21,902 bases of DNA from Campylobacteraceae bacterium (GCA_027023145.1 JALVWV010000329.1:1-21902); one strand, 5' to 3'. Counted from the stretch's first letter, positions 14,161 to 20,452 are shown. Translations and numbers: made by a program. Notes: generated from the sequence alone by a model not told the origin.

Positions 14161-14273
14161 CCCTCGTTCCGACCGTTCGGTCGGAATGCATATTGTGAGT
14201 ATGGCTGGAGATTGGTATGCTATGGCTTGGTTATCGTTGTGTTTGCGTTCCCACGCGGGAGCGTGGGAACGAG
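14161..14273. repeat. REP/BIME-like repeat, copy 2 (full length)
   Basis: A complete 113-bp element. Left hairpin TTCCGACCG/CGGTCGGAA (14167-14186, loop TT), right hairpin GTTCCCACGC/GCGTGGGAAC (14247-14270, loop GGGA), and outer ends CTCGTTCC (14163-14170) and GGAACGAG (14266-14273) that are inverted repeats. This two-hairpin layout is typical of REP pairs mobilised by RAYT-family Y1 transposases; none is encoded here. The rest of 14095-14337 shows no gene. Confidence 0.8.
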
Positions 14274-14337
14274 AAAGATGATTGGCTCAGTGTCCCTTCA
14301 AGCCGGCCAAAAAATCTACCAATTTTTGCAAACTCTG

Positions 14338-14622
14338 TCAGGCATAAAGCAGCTCGTTTTGTATTCTGTCTTTTATAAATGCTCTCAGGTTTTTTTCTTT
14401 GATCAAGTCGACTTTGACTTTGAAATGTTCCTCCAGATAGTATTTCAGATCAAAAAAGTTTTCAAAAGAGGACGGCATATCGACTACGAGGTCTATGTCG
14501 CTTTTTTGTGTAGCTTCATTGCGTGCATAACTCCCAAAAAGCCCTATTGATCTGACACCAAAGTTTTGAGACAAAAATTCTTTTTTGTTTTTTAAGAAGG
14601 TCAGAATATGCTCTTTTGTCAT
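14338..14622 (-). CDS. MNT-family nucleotidyltransferase, orphan MntA-like antitoxin
   Basis: A 94-residue minimal nucleotidyltransferase with the motif GLFGSYARNEATQKSDIDLV (G30-S31, D42, D44) and a third acidic residue in VDLI (D72). In HepT-MntA modules such proteins AMPylate and silence a HEPN ribonuclease toxin. No HEPN gene lies on either side: REP-like copies 2 and 3 bound the gene directly. It is therefore either a solitary antitoxin or the remains of a pair. AGAGGA precedes the ATG and a TATAAT box lies 27 nt upstream. Confidence 0.82.
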   Translation of the reverse strand: MTKEHILTFLKNKKEFLSQNFGVRSIGLFGSYARNEATQKSDIDLVVDMPSSFENFFDLKYYLEEHFKVKVDLIKEKNLRAFIKDRIQNELLYA

Positions 14623-14648
14623 GGTCGCATCCTCTTTTTCTTTTTGTC

Positions 14649-14654
14649 ATTATA
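14649..14654 (-). promoter_or_regulatory. -10 box, MNT gene promoter
   Basis: TATAAT on the minus strand in GTGTTATAATGACAAAAAG, a near copy of the promoter at 14118-14123, including the bases on both sides. Confidence 0.6.
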
Positions 14655-14690
14655 ACACAAAATGTTATCCGATGTTCCAGCCCCTTCCGC

Positions 14691-14752
14691 CCCTCGTTCC
14701 GATCGTCTCGGTCGTCTCGGTCGGAATGTATATGTGTTTTCGTCGTGGACAA
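14691..14752. repeat. REP/BIME-like repeat, copy 3 (partial)
   Basis: CCCTCGTTCCGATCG, then CGTCTCGGT twice in tandem, then CGGAATGTATATG. Only the left hairpin is kept, expanded by a 9-bp duplication. It lies between the MNT gene promoter and the BrnA stop codon. Confidence 0.72.
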
Positions 14753-14759
14753 TGGGATG

Positions 14760-15029
14760 TTAACTTGCCTGCAGGGTGTTTGCTTCTTCTTTGAGCCTCT
14801 CGGCGATCCACACTTTGATGATAGATTGCCGAGTGACACCGATCTTTTTGGCTTCTCTGTCGAGAGATTCTATGATCCATTCGGGGAAATCGACATTGAC
14901 TTTTTTCGTCTCTGTTTTCAATTTCTTGACATCTTTCAATCTCACGGCAGACTCGAAATCGAGATACTCTGTGATGTCCTCACCGTTGTCAAATTTTTCA
15001 TCGAACTCTTTAGTTGTGATTGTTTTCAT
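14760..15029 (-). CDS. brnA: BrnA-family antitoxin
   Basis: An 89-residue protein with an N-terminal toxin-binding part (MKTITTKEFDEKFDNGEDIT) and a C-terminal ribbon-helix-helix domain (about 42-80, KKVNVDFPEWIIESLDREAK followed by KIGVTRQSIIKVWIAERL). This is the BrnA layout, with the DNA-binding domain at the C-terminus. It follows and overlaps brnT by 20 nt, the usual toxin-first order of this module. The ATG at 15029 is chosen because GAGGAGA lies 8 nt upstream; an upstream in-frame start at 15044 would overlap that site. BrnA binds BrnT and represses the operon. Confidence 0.85.
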   Translation of the reverse strand: MKTITTKEFDEKFDNGEDITEYLDFESAVRLKDVKKLKTETKKVNVDFPEWIIESLDREAKKIGVTRQSIIKVWIAERLKEEANTLQAS

Positions 15030-15282
15030 AATGTTTCTCCTCATTTTTTCTGCATCGTCTGACGCTGATTAGGCGGTAGCTTTCATTTCTCAACGTAAAA
15101 ATTGCAACGTAGCATTTACTGTTGAATACCGAGATAAGAGCATATCGAACTTCATCATCGACAATGTTCGCTGGAACAACAAGCGCATTTTCGTTTTGCC
15201 ACAATTTTTGTGCTTCGACAAAATCGATGCCATGCTTTTCTTTGTTGATCCTGCTCTTATGTTCGTCGTATTCAAATCTCAT
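15010..15282 (-). CDS. brnT: BrnT-family ribonuclease toxin
   Basis: A 90-residue protein with the family's opening pattern FEYDEHKSRINKEKHGIDF (3-21) and the C-terminal strand YRLISVRRCRKNEEKHYE (69-86). BrnT is a RelE-fold ribonuclease that stops translation under stress. The ATG at 15282 fits the family start and has TGAGG just upstream; the ATG at 15294 would add four residues. It is the first gene of the operon, with TATAAT 25 nt upstream of the start, and is coupled to brnA. Confidence 0.87.
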   Translation of the reverse strand: MRFEYDEHKSRINKEKHGIDFVEAQKLWQNENALVVPANIVDDEVRYALISVFNSKCYVAIFTLRNESYRLISVRRCRKNEEKHYENNHN

Positions 15283-15306
15283 AGAAAACCTCATGTTGAT
15301 ATAGAA

Positions 15307-15312
15307 ATTATA
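15307..15312 (-). promoter_or_regulatory. -10 box, brnTA promoter
   Basis: TATAAT on the minus strand in AAAGTATAATTTCTA, upstream of brnT. BrnTA autoregulation through BrnA would act here. Confidence 0.55.
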
Positions 15313-15352
15313 CTTTAATTATATTGTTTTTGTCAAGGCTTCCTCTTCTTGA

Positions 15353-15460
15353 CCCTCGTTCTGACCGTCTCGGTCGGAATGTATGCGAGAGTGTGGCTGA
15401 AGATTGATATGTCATAGCTTGGCTATCGTCGTATATATGTTTCTGTCGGGGATGAGGGGA
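15353..15460. repeat. REP/BIME-like repeat, copy 4 (diverged full length)
   Basis: Left part CCTCGTTCTGACCGTCTCGG then TCGGAATGTATGCGAGAGTG, core TGTGGCTGAAGATTGATATG and TCATAGCTTGGCTATCG. The right hairpin is degenerate (ATATGTTTCTGTCGGGGATG). It lies between brnT and the integron cassette. Confidence 0.72.
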
Positions 15461-15476
15461 ATTAGAATAGCATTAG

Positions 15477-15549
15477 CATCAACGCCCAAAGCAGCGGCGT
15501 GCGTTAGCGCGTTCAGCCCGCAGGGCGATGCTGCCTTTGCTTGTTATAT
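15477..15549 (-). other. attC-like integron recombination site
   Basis: On the minus strand it begins 3 nt after the stop codon of the upstream gene. R'' is ATATAAC (15549-15543). L'' is AAAGGCAGC and L' is GCTGCTTT, which pair perfectly if one G of L'' is extrahelical, the known mark of attC sites. R' is GTTGATG (15483-15477) after recombination. Restoring the cassette's own 5' end (GTTATAT, 16014-16008) gives an R' exactly complementary to R''. The central part holds a GCCC/GGGC hairpin. At 73 nt it is within the usual attC size range. Confidence 0.82.
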
Positions 15550-16013
15550 AACTTACTGCCATTGTATGTCCTGAATTGTGGCCGCGCTGGCCCCTGTTTG
15601 AAATCGAACGAACAATGTGTGTTGATAACCGAGCTGCTCTTTAAAAGCTGCTAATTTGGCTAAATCTTTAAAACTCTGTTCTTGATTGGTGGACTTTTTT
15701 ACCTCGATGGCTAAAAGGTTATCGTCGGTCATTCTGTGATGAATGATTATGTCAGGGACAACACTTCTTTCAGATGCAGAGCCGTCAGGGGTTACTGCAT
15801 AGATAAGCTTCTTAACCTTTGACCCATTACGATTATATTCACAATCTATATCCCACTCATTGAAACGCTGAGCCAGCTTCATCGCAAGTTGATGAGAAAT
15901 TGCCTGCTCATTGGCGTCATTTACCAGAAGCTGCTTCTGCTCTGCAACGAACTCGTTAAGAACTTCTTGAATATCAATGTCATCGATTCGCACAGACTCT
16001 CCTGATTATATAA
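15483..16013 (-). mobile_element. Single integron gene cassette
   Basis: A 531-bp unit bounded by G/TT crossover points: at the 5' end between 16014 and 16013 (G then TTATAT on the minus strand), and at the 3' end between 15483 and 15482 (G then TTGATG). It holds one promoterless gene tightly packed between a ribosome binding site and an attC-like site, as in other cassettes. No integron integrase or further attC site is seen in the window, so this looks like a lone cassette at a secondary site. The nearest promoter lies just outside (16031-16036). Confidence 0.78.
15553..15993 (-). CDS. Cassette-encoded PD-(D/E)XK nuclease-like protein
   Basis: A 146-residue soluble protein of unknown function. 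It carries VVPDIIIHHRMTDDNLLAIE followed by VKK: P80-D81, 15 residues, then E97-V-K99, the spacing of a PD-(D/E)XK nuclease core. An N-terminal helical part holds ISHQLAMKLAQRFNEWDID. The basic DCEYNRNGSKVKKL segment precedes the core. It could be a small nuclease of a defence or competition system, but no partner is present. The GTG at 15993 is supported by AGGAGA 5 nt upstream. The gene is the sole content of the integron cassette and its stop lies 3 nt from the attC-like site. Confidence 0.75.
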   Translation of the reverse strand: MRIDDIDIQEVLNEFVAEQKQLLVNDANEQAISHQLAMKLAQRFNEWDIDCEYNRNGSKVKKLIYAVTPDGSASERSVVPDIIIHHRMTDDNLLAIEVKKSTNQEQSFKDLAKLAAFKEQLGYQHTLFVRFQTGASAATIQDIQWQ

Positions 16014-16030
16014 CTATTTATTCAAGGAAC

Positions 16031-16036
16031 ATTATA
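16031..16036 (-). promoter_or_regulatory. Resident -10 box upstream of the cassette
   Basis: TATAAT on the minus strand in GTGCTATAATGTTCC, just outside the cassette boundary. The predicted transcript start (near 16024) is about 10 nt from the insertion point, so the cassette gene would be read from it. The GTGCTATAATG core equals that of the toxin-antitoxin promoter at 14118-14123. Confidence 0.55.
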
Positions 16037-16111
16037 GCACTTTCAGCTGGTGTTTTCAAGCATAACAGGACATTAAAAATGTCCGTTAAAAATAAAAAGT
16101 ATGACAATTTT

Positions 16112-16224
16112 CCCTCGTCGTCCGTCTCGGTCGAAATGCATGCGGGAGTGTGGCTGGAGAATAGATATGTCATAGCTTGGTTATCATTGTATATGCATTC
16201 CCACACGGGAGCGTGGGACGAGAG
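16112..16224. repeat. REP/BIME-like repeat, copy 5 (full length)
   Basis: A 113-bp element like copy 2: CCCTCGTCGTCCGTCTCGGT left end, the GTGTGGCTGGAGAATAGATA core and TCATAGCTTGGTTATC, and the right hairpin ATTCCCACACGGGAGCGTGG. It has ATGCAT flanks facing each other. It is the last copy before lysS. Confidence 0.78.
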
Positions 16225-16245
16225 GAAAAGAGAAGTTAAGGAGTA

Positions 16246-16430
16246 GGGGCTTTAGCCCCGTTAGGATGGCATGATTCTATGGAGTCGTATGGACGGGACT
16301 GAAGTTCCTGCTCCAGTTTTCCACGTCCATATCGGGAGATGTGAAACAGGAAAAGATGGGAATCGGGTCGCTTGCGGAAGTTTTGGTGTTGTCGAGGGAC
16401 GACCGAAGGAAGTGCCCGTGGTGCAACACC
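16246..16430. repeat. Hairpin cluster downstream of lysS
   Basis: GGGGCT/AGCCCC (16246-16259, loop TT), TATGGACG/CGTCCATA (16288-16331) enclosing a GGGACTGAAGTTCC hairpin, and GGTGTTG/CAACACC (16385-16430) ending 8 nt from the lysS stop. These may protect the lysS mRNA end. There are no T-runs typical of intrinsic terminators. I see no gene in 15994-16437 apart from the cassette gene's leader and the repeats. Confidence 0.55.
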
Positions 16431-16437
16431 CTTGCAA

Positions 16438-18072
16438 TTACTCCTGCTGCCGTGCCTTACACGCCGCCGCATCGATACAAAAGTACCCTTTCCCTTTTTT
16501 AGCGGGTTTGAGCTCATCTGCGTTGGTGTTGCCGCATTTTTTGCAGGCGTTTTCGGGGGTGGTGGTTTGCGGTTTTTCGGCCTCGGGCTTCATGGCGGGG
16601 AAGAGGAGGACGTCGCGGATGGAGTGGTGGTTGGTGAGCATCATCACTAGGCGGTCGATCCCGATCCCTTCTCCGGCGGTTGGGGTCATGCCGTAGCCCA
16701 GAGCGCGGACGAAATCGGTGTCCATGTGCATCGCTTCGTCGTCTCCGGTGACCTCCTTGGTCTCGACCTGTGCTTTGAAGCGTTCGTGTTGGTCGAGGGG
16801 GTCGTTGAGCTCGTTGAAGCCGTTGGCGAGTTCTTTGCCAGCCATAAACAGCTCGAAACGCTCGGCGATCTGAGGATTCTCGTCGCTGCGGCGGGAGAGG
16901 GGGGAGATGTCGATGGGGTAGTCGATGATGAAGGTGGGGTTGATGAGTTTTGCTTCGACAAAGGCATCAAACAGTTCGGCCTGGACGTACCCAAGTGTGA
17001 GGTTGGGATCGGCTTCGATGCCGTGCCCTTTGAGGTAGACCAGACCTTTTTCGCGGTCGGTAGCTGCCTCCTGGGGGACACCGCCGATCGTGGTGAGCGC
17101 TTCGATGAAGGGGACTTTGGCGAAAGGTGCTGTGCAGTCGATTTCCAAATCGCCGTAGGTGATCGTCCGACCCATATCCAGACTGTCCAGCAGGTGGATG
17201 AAAAGCTCTTCGGTCAGCGCCATGAGGTCGTGGTAGTTGTGCCATGCCCAGTAAAACTCGATCGAGGTAAACTCAGGGTTGTGAGTTGCATCCATCCCTT
17301 CGTTGCGGAAGTTACGGTTGATCTCAAAGACTGCTTCCATCCCGCCGACGATGAGGCGCTTGAGGTAGAGCTCGGGGGCGATGCGGAGGTAGCGGTCGAC
17401 GCCCAGCGCGTTGAAGTGGGTGACGAAGGGCTTGGCATTGGCACCGCCGGGGATGGGATGCATCATGGGGGTCTCCACTTCGAGGAAGCCGTGATCTTCG
17501 AAAAACCGGCGGATCAGTGAGACGATCCGGGAGCGCAGCTCAAAGGTGCGTTTGACCTCGGGGTTCATGATCATGTCGAGGTAGCGCTGGCGGTAGCGGA
17601 TCTCCTGATCGGTCAAGCCGTGGAATTTCTCCGGCAGAGGCATGATCGCCTTGGAGACGATCCGCAGATCGGTACAGTGCAGCGTCAGCTCCCCGGTCTG
17701 GGTGATAAACGGATACCCCGTCGCTTCGATGATGTCACCCACTTCGAAGAGCTTCTTGACGACGGTATTGTAGTACCCTTCAGGCAGATCGTCGCGGGTG
17801 TAGTAGATCTGGACGAGCCCTTCGCTGTCCTCGATCTTGGCGAAGGCGGCCTTGCCCATGATGCGGACAAACCGGATACGACCAGTGAGGGTGACGCGGG
17901 GGGCAGTTTCGGGGTTGACATTGTCGGCTGATTGAGCCGTCTCAGCAAAACGGGCGGCAAATTCAGCAGAGGTGATCCCTTTGGTGATGTTGGCGGGGTA
18001 GGGGTTATGACCGGCTTCTCGGAGTTTGTCGGCTTTTTTGATCCGCTCTTGGACGTAGGGGTTGTTGAGCAT
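16438..18072 (-). CDS. lysS: Lysyl-tRNA synthetase (class II) with cysteine-rich C-terminal tail
   Basis: LysS charges tRNA-Lys. The 544-residue product has the N-terminal OB-fold anticodon-binding domain (about 50-150, VTLTGRIRFVRIMGKAAFAK), class II motif 1 and 2 (FLEVETPMMHPIPGGANAKP, FRNEGMDATHNPEFTSIEFY) and motif 3 (GIGIDRLVMMLTNHHSIRDV). The usual enzyme ends at LFPAMKP; here 48 more residues follow, with C510-x2-C513 and C532-x5-C538, which may bind zinc. The ATG at 18072 has AAGGA upstream and begins the normal helix; the longer frame adds 16 residues reaching into fur. It lies 22 nt after the fur stop, in one operon. Confidence 0.94.
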   Translation of the reverse strand: MLNNPYVQERIKKADKLREAGHNPYPANITKGITSAEFAARFAETAQSADNVNPETAPRVTLTGRIRFVRIMGKAAFAKIEDSEGLVQIYYTRDDLPEGYYNTVVKKLFEVGDIIEATGYPFITQTGELTLHCTDLRIVSKAIMPLPEKFHGLTDQEIRYRQRYLDMIMNPEVKRTFELRSRIVSLIRRFFEDHGFLEVETPMMHPIPGGANAKPFVTHFNALGVDRYLRIAPELYLKRLIVGGMEAVFEINRNFRNEGMDATHNPEFTSIEFYWAWHNYHDLMALTEELFIHLLDSLDMGRTITYGDLEIDCTAPFAKVPFIEALTTIGGVPQEAATDREKGLVYLKGHGIEADPNLTLGYVQAELFDAFVEAKLINPTFIIDYPIDISPLSRRSDENPQIAERFELFMAGKELANGFNELNDPLDQHERFKAQVETKEVTGDDEAMHMDTDFVRALGYGMTPTAGEGIGIDRLVMMLTNHHSIRDVLLFPAMKPEAEKPQTTTPENACKKCGNTNADELKPAKKGKGYFCIDAAACKARQQE

Positions 18073-18094
18073 GGGTGGTGTTCCTTGGGTAGAG

Positions 18095-18541
18095 TTAGTG
18101 TTTGGTTTGGCAATCAGCACAGAGGCCGACGATTTTCATGGTGTGATCGGTCATCTGGAAGTGATACTTCTCAGCGATCGCCTCCTGGCGGGCTTCGATC
18201 ACGTCATCGGAAAATTCGACGATGGTGCCGCAGGCGGTGCAGATGAGGTGATCGTGGTGTTTTTTGAGTCCGATTTCGTATTTTTTGCCGTCTTTGCCAA
18301 ATGAGATCGACTCAGCCAGCCCAGCATCCTCAAGAAGGGTGAGGGTGCGGTAGATGGTGGCGATCCCAATGTTGAGATCGTCATTTTCTTCGCTGACGAA
18401 GCGATGAATCTCTTCAGGGGAGAAATGACCATCGTGCTCGTAGAGTGCTTTGAGGATCGCTTCACGTTGGCGGGTGAACTTGAGTCCATTTTTCTTGAGC
18501 AGGAGGGTAAATTCATCGAGGAGAAAAGGGTACTCAACCAT
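18095..18541 (-). CDS. fur: Ferric uptake regulator
   Basis: A 148-residue Fur-family repressor. The winged-helix domain (about 1-85) contains KFTRQREAILKALYEHDGHF and the recognition helix IGIATIYRTLTLLEDAGL (58-75). The dimerisation domain has the metal-site histidines KKHHDHLIC (95, 96, 98) and two zinc CxxC pairs (C101/C104 and C141/C144). Position before lysS as in Campylobacter jejuni supports Fur over PerR or Zur. It overlaps cvpA by 8 nt. AAGGGGG precedes the ATG. It should repress iron uptake genes when iron is plentiful. Confidence 0.9.
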   Translation of the reverse strand: MVEYPFLLDEFTLLLKKNGLKFTRQREAILKALYEHDGHFSPEEIHRFVSEENDDLNIGIATIYRTLTLLEDAGLAESISFGKDGKKYEIGLKKHHDHLICTACGTIVEFSDDVIEARQEAIAEKYHFQMTDHTMKIVGLCADCQTKH

Positions 18542-19055
18542 GTTTACCCCCTTGTTTCTTCTGAGGTTGTTTTTCGTGTGTGAGACGAAAAGGGGCGAGG
18601 TTGATCAGGGAGGCACCTACACGACTGAACGTGGGAAGAAGTCGGCTGGAATGGAGCTGCGAAGCAAAATTATCCCGCACCAGCGCATTGCCGAGCAGGC
18701 TGGCACTGATCAGGGAAAAGATCAAAAAATACTTGAGGCCGCCGACCCCCATACCGAGTACGTGGGAGAGGGTGGAGTGGGGGGCGGCTTTGAGAGAGGT
18801 GAAGATCGTAGCGACGAAGGAGCTGCCGCCCCAGATCACCCCAAGTACGAGGAGAAACGCTAGCAGCTTCATCAACCCCATATTGCCCATCTGAATCGTA
18901 TCGTGCAATACGTTTCCAATCGGTTCGGCAGCGCGTGAGGCGACGAAGACCCCACCGATCAGCCCAAAGAAACCGACCAATTCACGGATGAAGCCGTTGA
19001 AAAAGCCTTTGAGAGAGAGGAGGAGGATCAAGATGATCAAGACAATATCGGTCAC
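18534..19055 (-). CDS. CvpA-family inner-membrane protein
   Basis: A 173-residue protein with four predicted transmembrane helices: about 4-21 (IVLIILILLLSLKGFFNG), 25-41, 63-83 (LLAFLLVLGVIWGGSSFVAT) and 105-124. The N-terminal pattern followed by GFIRELVGFFGLIGGVFVAS is that of CvpA, linked elsewhere to colicin V production and envelope stress tolerance; its precise role is unclear. The GTG start at 19055 has AAAGGGG 5 nt upstream. It ends within the fur start, so the two are translationally coupled. A CvpA gene beside lysS is also found in Helicobacter. Confidence 0.87.
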   Translation of the reverse strand: MTDIVLIILILLLSLKGFFNGFIRELVGFFGLIGGVFVASRAAEPIGNVLHDTIQMGNMGLMKLLAFLLVLGVIWGGSSFVATIFTSLKAAPHSTLSHVLGMGVGGLKYFLIFSLISASLLGNALVRDNFASQLHSSRLLPTFSRVGASLINLAPFRLTHEKQPQKKQGGKHG

Positions 19056-19065
19056 ACCAACCCCT

Positions 19066-20124
19066 TTAAATCAAGCTGCTTAGTTCGTCAGGTTTGTTGG
19101 CGTATTGTAGGGCTGTATGGCGGTCAATAAGTCCACTCTTGACAAAGCTAACTAAGGCTTGAGTTTGTGTTCGCATCCCGCTGTCGCCCTGTCCCAACTG
19201 CATGGAAGAGTAGATTTGATGAACCTTGTCTTCGCGGATGAGGTTGGCGATGGCGTGGTTGGTGACGAGGATCTCGGAGGCAGCTACCCGCCCACCGCCT
19301 ATTTTAGGGAGGAGTGCTTGAGCGATGACAGCAACAAGAGAGCTGGAGAGCATGGCGCGCACCTGCGGCTGTTCGTCTCCGCCGAAAACATCGATGATAC
19401 GGTTGATAGTGCCTGGCGCAGAGTTGGTATGCAACGTACCGAAGACGAGGTGACCGGTCTCAGCAGCGGTCAGAGCAGCTGAGATGGTGACTTTGTCCCG
19501 CATCTCCCCGACGAGGATAATATCAGGATCCTGGCGCATGGCATATTTGAGCGCCGTGGCGAAGGAGGCAGAGTCGTCGCCAATACCCCGGTGGGAGAAG
19601 ACACTTTTTTTGTTCTGGTGAACAAATTCCACTGGATCTTCAACGGTGACAATGTGCTTGGCTTCGGTCAAGTTGACCTCATTAAGCATAGCAGCAAGTG
19701 TGGTTGATTTACCCGAACCGGTTGGTCCTGTGACAAGGATAAGCCCTTTTTCACGCTTGATGAGCTTCTTATACACTTCTGGAGCGCCAAGATCGTCGAG
19801 GGAAGGGATCTCGATAGGGATCACACGAAACGCAGCAGCCATATCCCCGAGTGTCCGGTAAAAGTTGGCACGGAAACGACCGATCCCTTCAAGTTCGATA
19901 GCAAAGTCGAGTTCACCCTGCTCTTCGAATGCCAGTTTCTGTTTTTCGGTCAAAAGAGAATAGCACATCTCTTCGATATCTGCTCCTGTGAGTTTGGGGA
20001 GGTTGATAGGTTTGAGTGTGCCATCAAGACGGAGTTGTGGCTCGCTGCGGCTGACAAGGTGGAGGTCAGAAGCGCCGTATGTGACGACGCTCTGGAGGAG
20101 TTTTTTGATGCTATTGGTGGACAT
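19066..20124 (-). CDS. pilT: PilT-type pilus retraction ATPase
   Basis: A 352-residue hexameric ATPase that powers type IV pilus retraction at the inner membrane. Walker A is GPTGSGKS (133-140), the Asp box is VTVEDPVEF (159-167), Walker B is DIILVGEMRD (201-210) and the His box GHLVFGTLHT (224-233). The retraction-specific C-terminal motif is present as AIANLIRE (291-298; usual AIRNLIRE), followed by QIYSSMQLGQGDSGMRTQTQ. Length fits PilT. AAAGGGG precedes the ATG. It lies 15 nt after gatC and 10 nt before cvpA. No other pilus genes are in the window. Confidence 0.92.
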   Translation of the reverse strand: MSTNSIKKLLQSVVTYGASDLHLVSRSEPQLRLDGTLKPINLPKLTGADIEEMCYSLLTEKQKLAFEEQGELDFAIELEGIGRFRANFYRTLGDMAAAFRVIPIEIPSLDDLGAPEVYKKLIKREKGLILVTGPTGSGKSTTLAAMLNEVNLTEAKHIVTVEDPVEFVHQNKKSVFSHRGIGDDSASFATALKYAMRQDPDIILVGEMRDKVTISAALTAAETGHLVFGTLHTNSAPGTINRIIDVFGGDEQPQVRAMLSSSLVAVIAQALLPKIGGGRVAASEILVTNHAIANLIREDKVHQIYSSMQLGQGDSGMRTQTQALVSFVKSGLIDRHTALQYANKPDELSSLI

Positions 20125-20139
20125 GGTGACCCCTTTGAA

Positions 20140-20427
20140 TTAGATGATGGCTGGCACAACGAAGAAATCGTCGGCGTGCTGGTGGGCATGCTCGAGGATC
20201 GAAGCGGAGATCGAAGGATCTGTGACGGGGATATCCTCGCGCAGAGGGGTTCCTCCAGTCAAGGTAGAGAAGGCAGCATCAAGATGATCGGTCTCCAGTT
20301 CTCCGAGGTTTTCGACGTAGGCAACAATATCAGAGAGTTGAGCTATGACCTCTTCCTGCTTGCTTTTGTCGATGCGAAGATGGGAGAGTTTTTCGAGTTT
20401 TGAGAGTACATCATGGTCGATTTGCAC
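20140..20427 (-). CDS. gatC: Glutamyl/aspartyl-tRNA amidotransferase subunit C
   Basis: GatC stabilises the GatAB complex, which converts Glu-tRNA-Gln and Asp-tRNA-Asn to the amidated forms in bacteria lacking the direct synthetases. The 95-residue product has the family pattern VLSKLEKLSHLRIDKSKQEE (7-26), a middle VAYVENLGELETD and the C-terminal LREDIP with FFVVPAII. The GTG at 20427 follows AAGGGATG. It is the first gene of the gatC-pilT-cvpA-fur-lysS operon. Its partners gatA and gatB are not in the window. Confidence 0.9.
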   Translation of the reverse strand: MQIDHDVLSKLEKLSHLRIDKSKQEEVIAQLSDIVAYVENLGELETDHLDAAFSTLTGGTPLREDIPVTDPSISASILEHAHQHADDFFVVPAII

Positions 20428-20452
20428 GGGGCATCCCTTATGGCTTTTGTGT

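Noticed and set aside
14161..14273. REP-like copies as further attC sites
   Set aside because: They lack complementary RYYYAAC/GTTRRRY cores and an L-box with an extrahelical base, and most do not lie directly after a stop codon.
13519..16224. CRISPR array from the repeated CTCGTTCC sequences
   Set aside because: Spacing is several hundred bases and irregular, the spaces contain genes, and the repeats are diverged two-hairpin elements.
6800..18190. Cyanobacterial HIP1 octamer GCGATCGC, seen four times
   Set aside because: All copies lie in coding regions and fit codon preference for GCG, ATC and GCC; too few for a HIP1-type signal.
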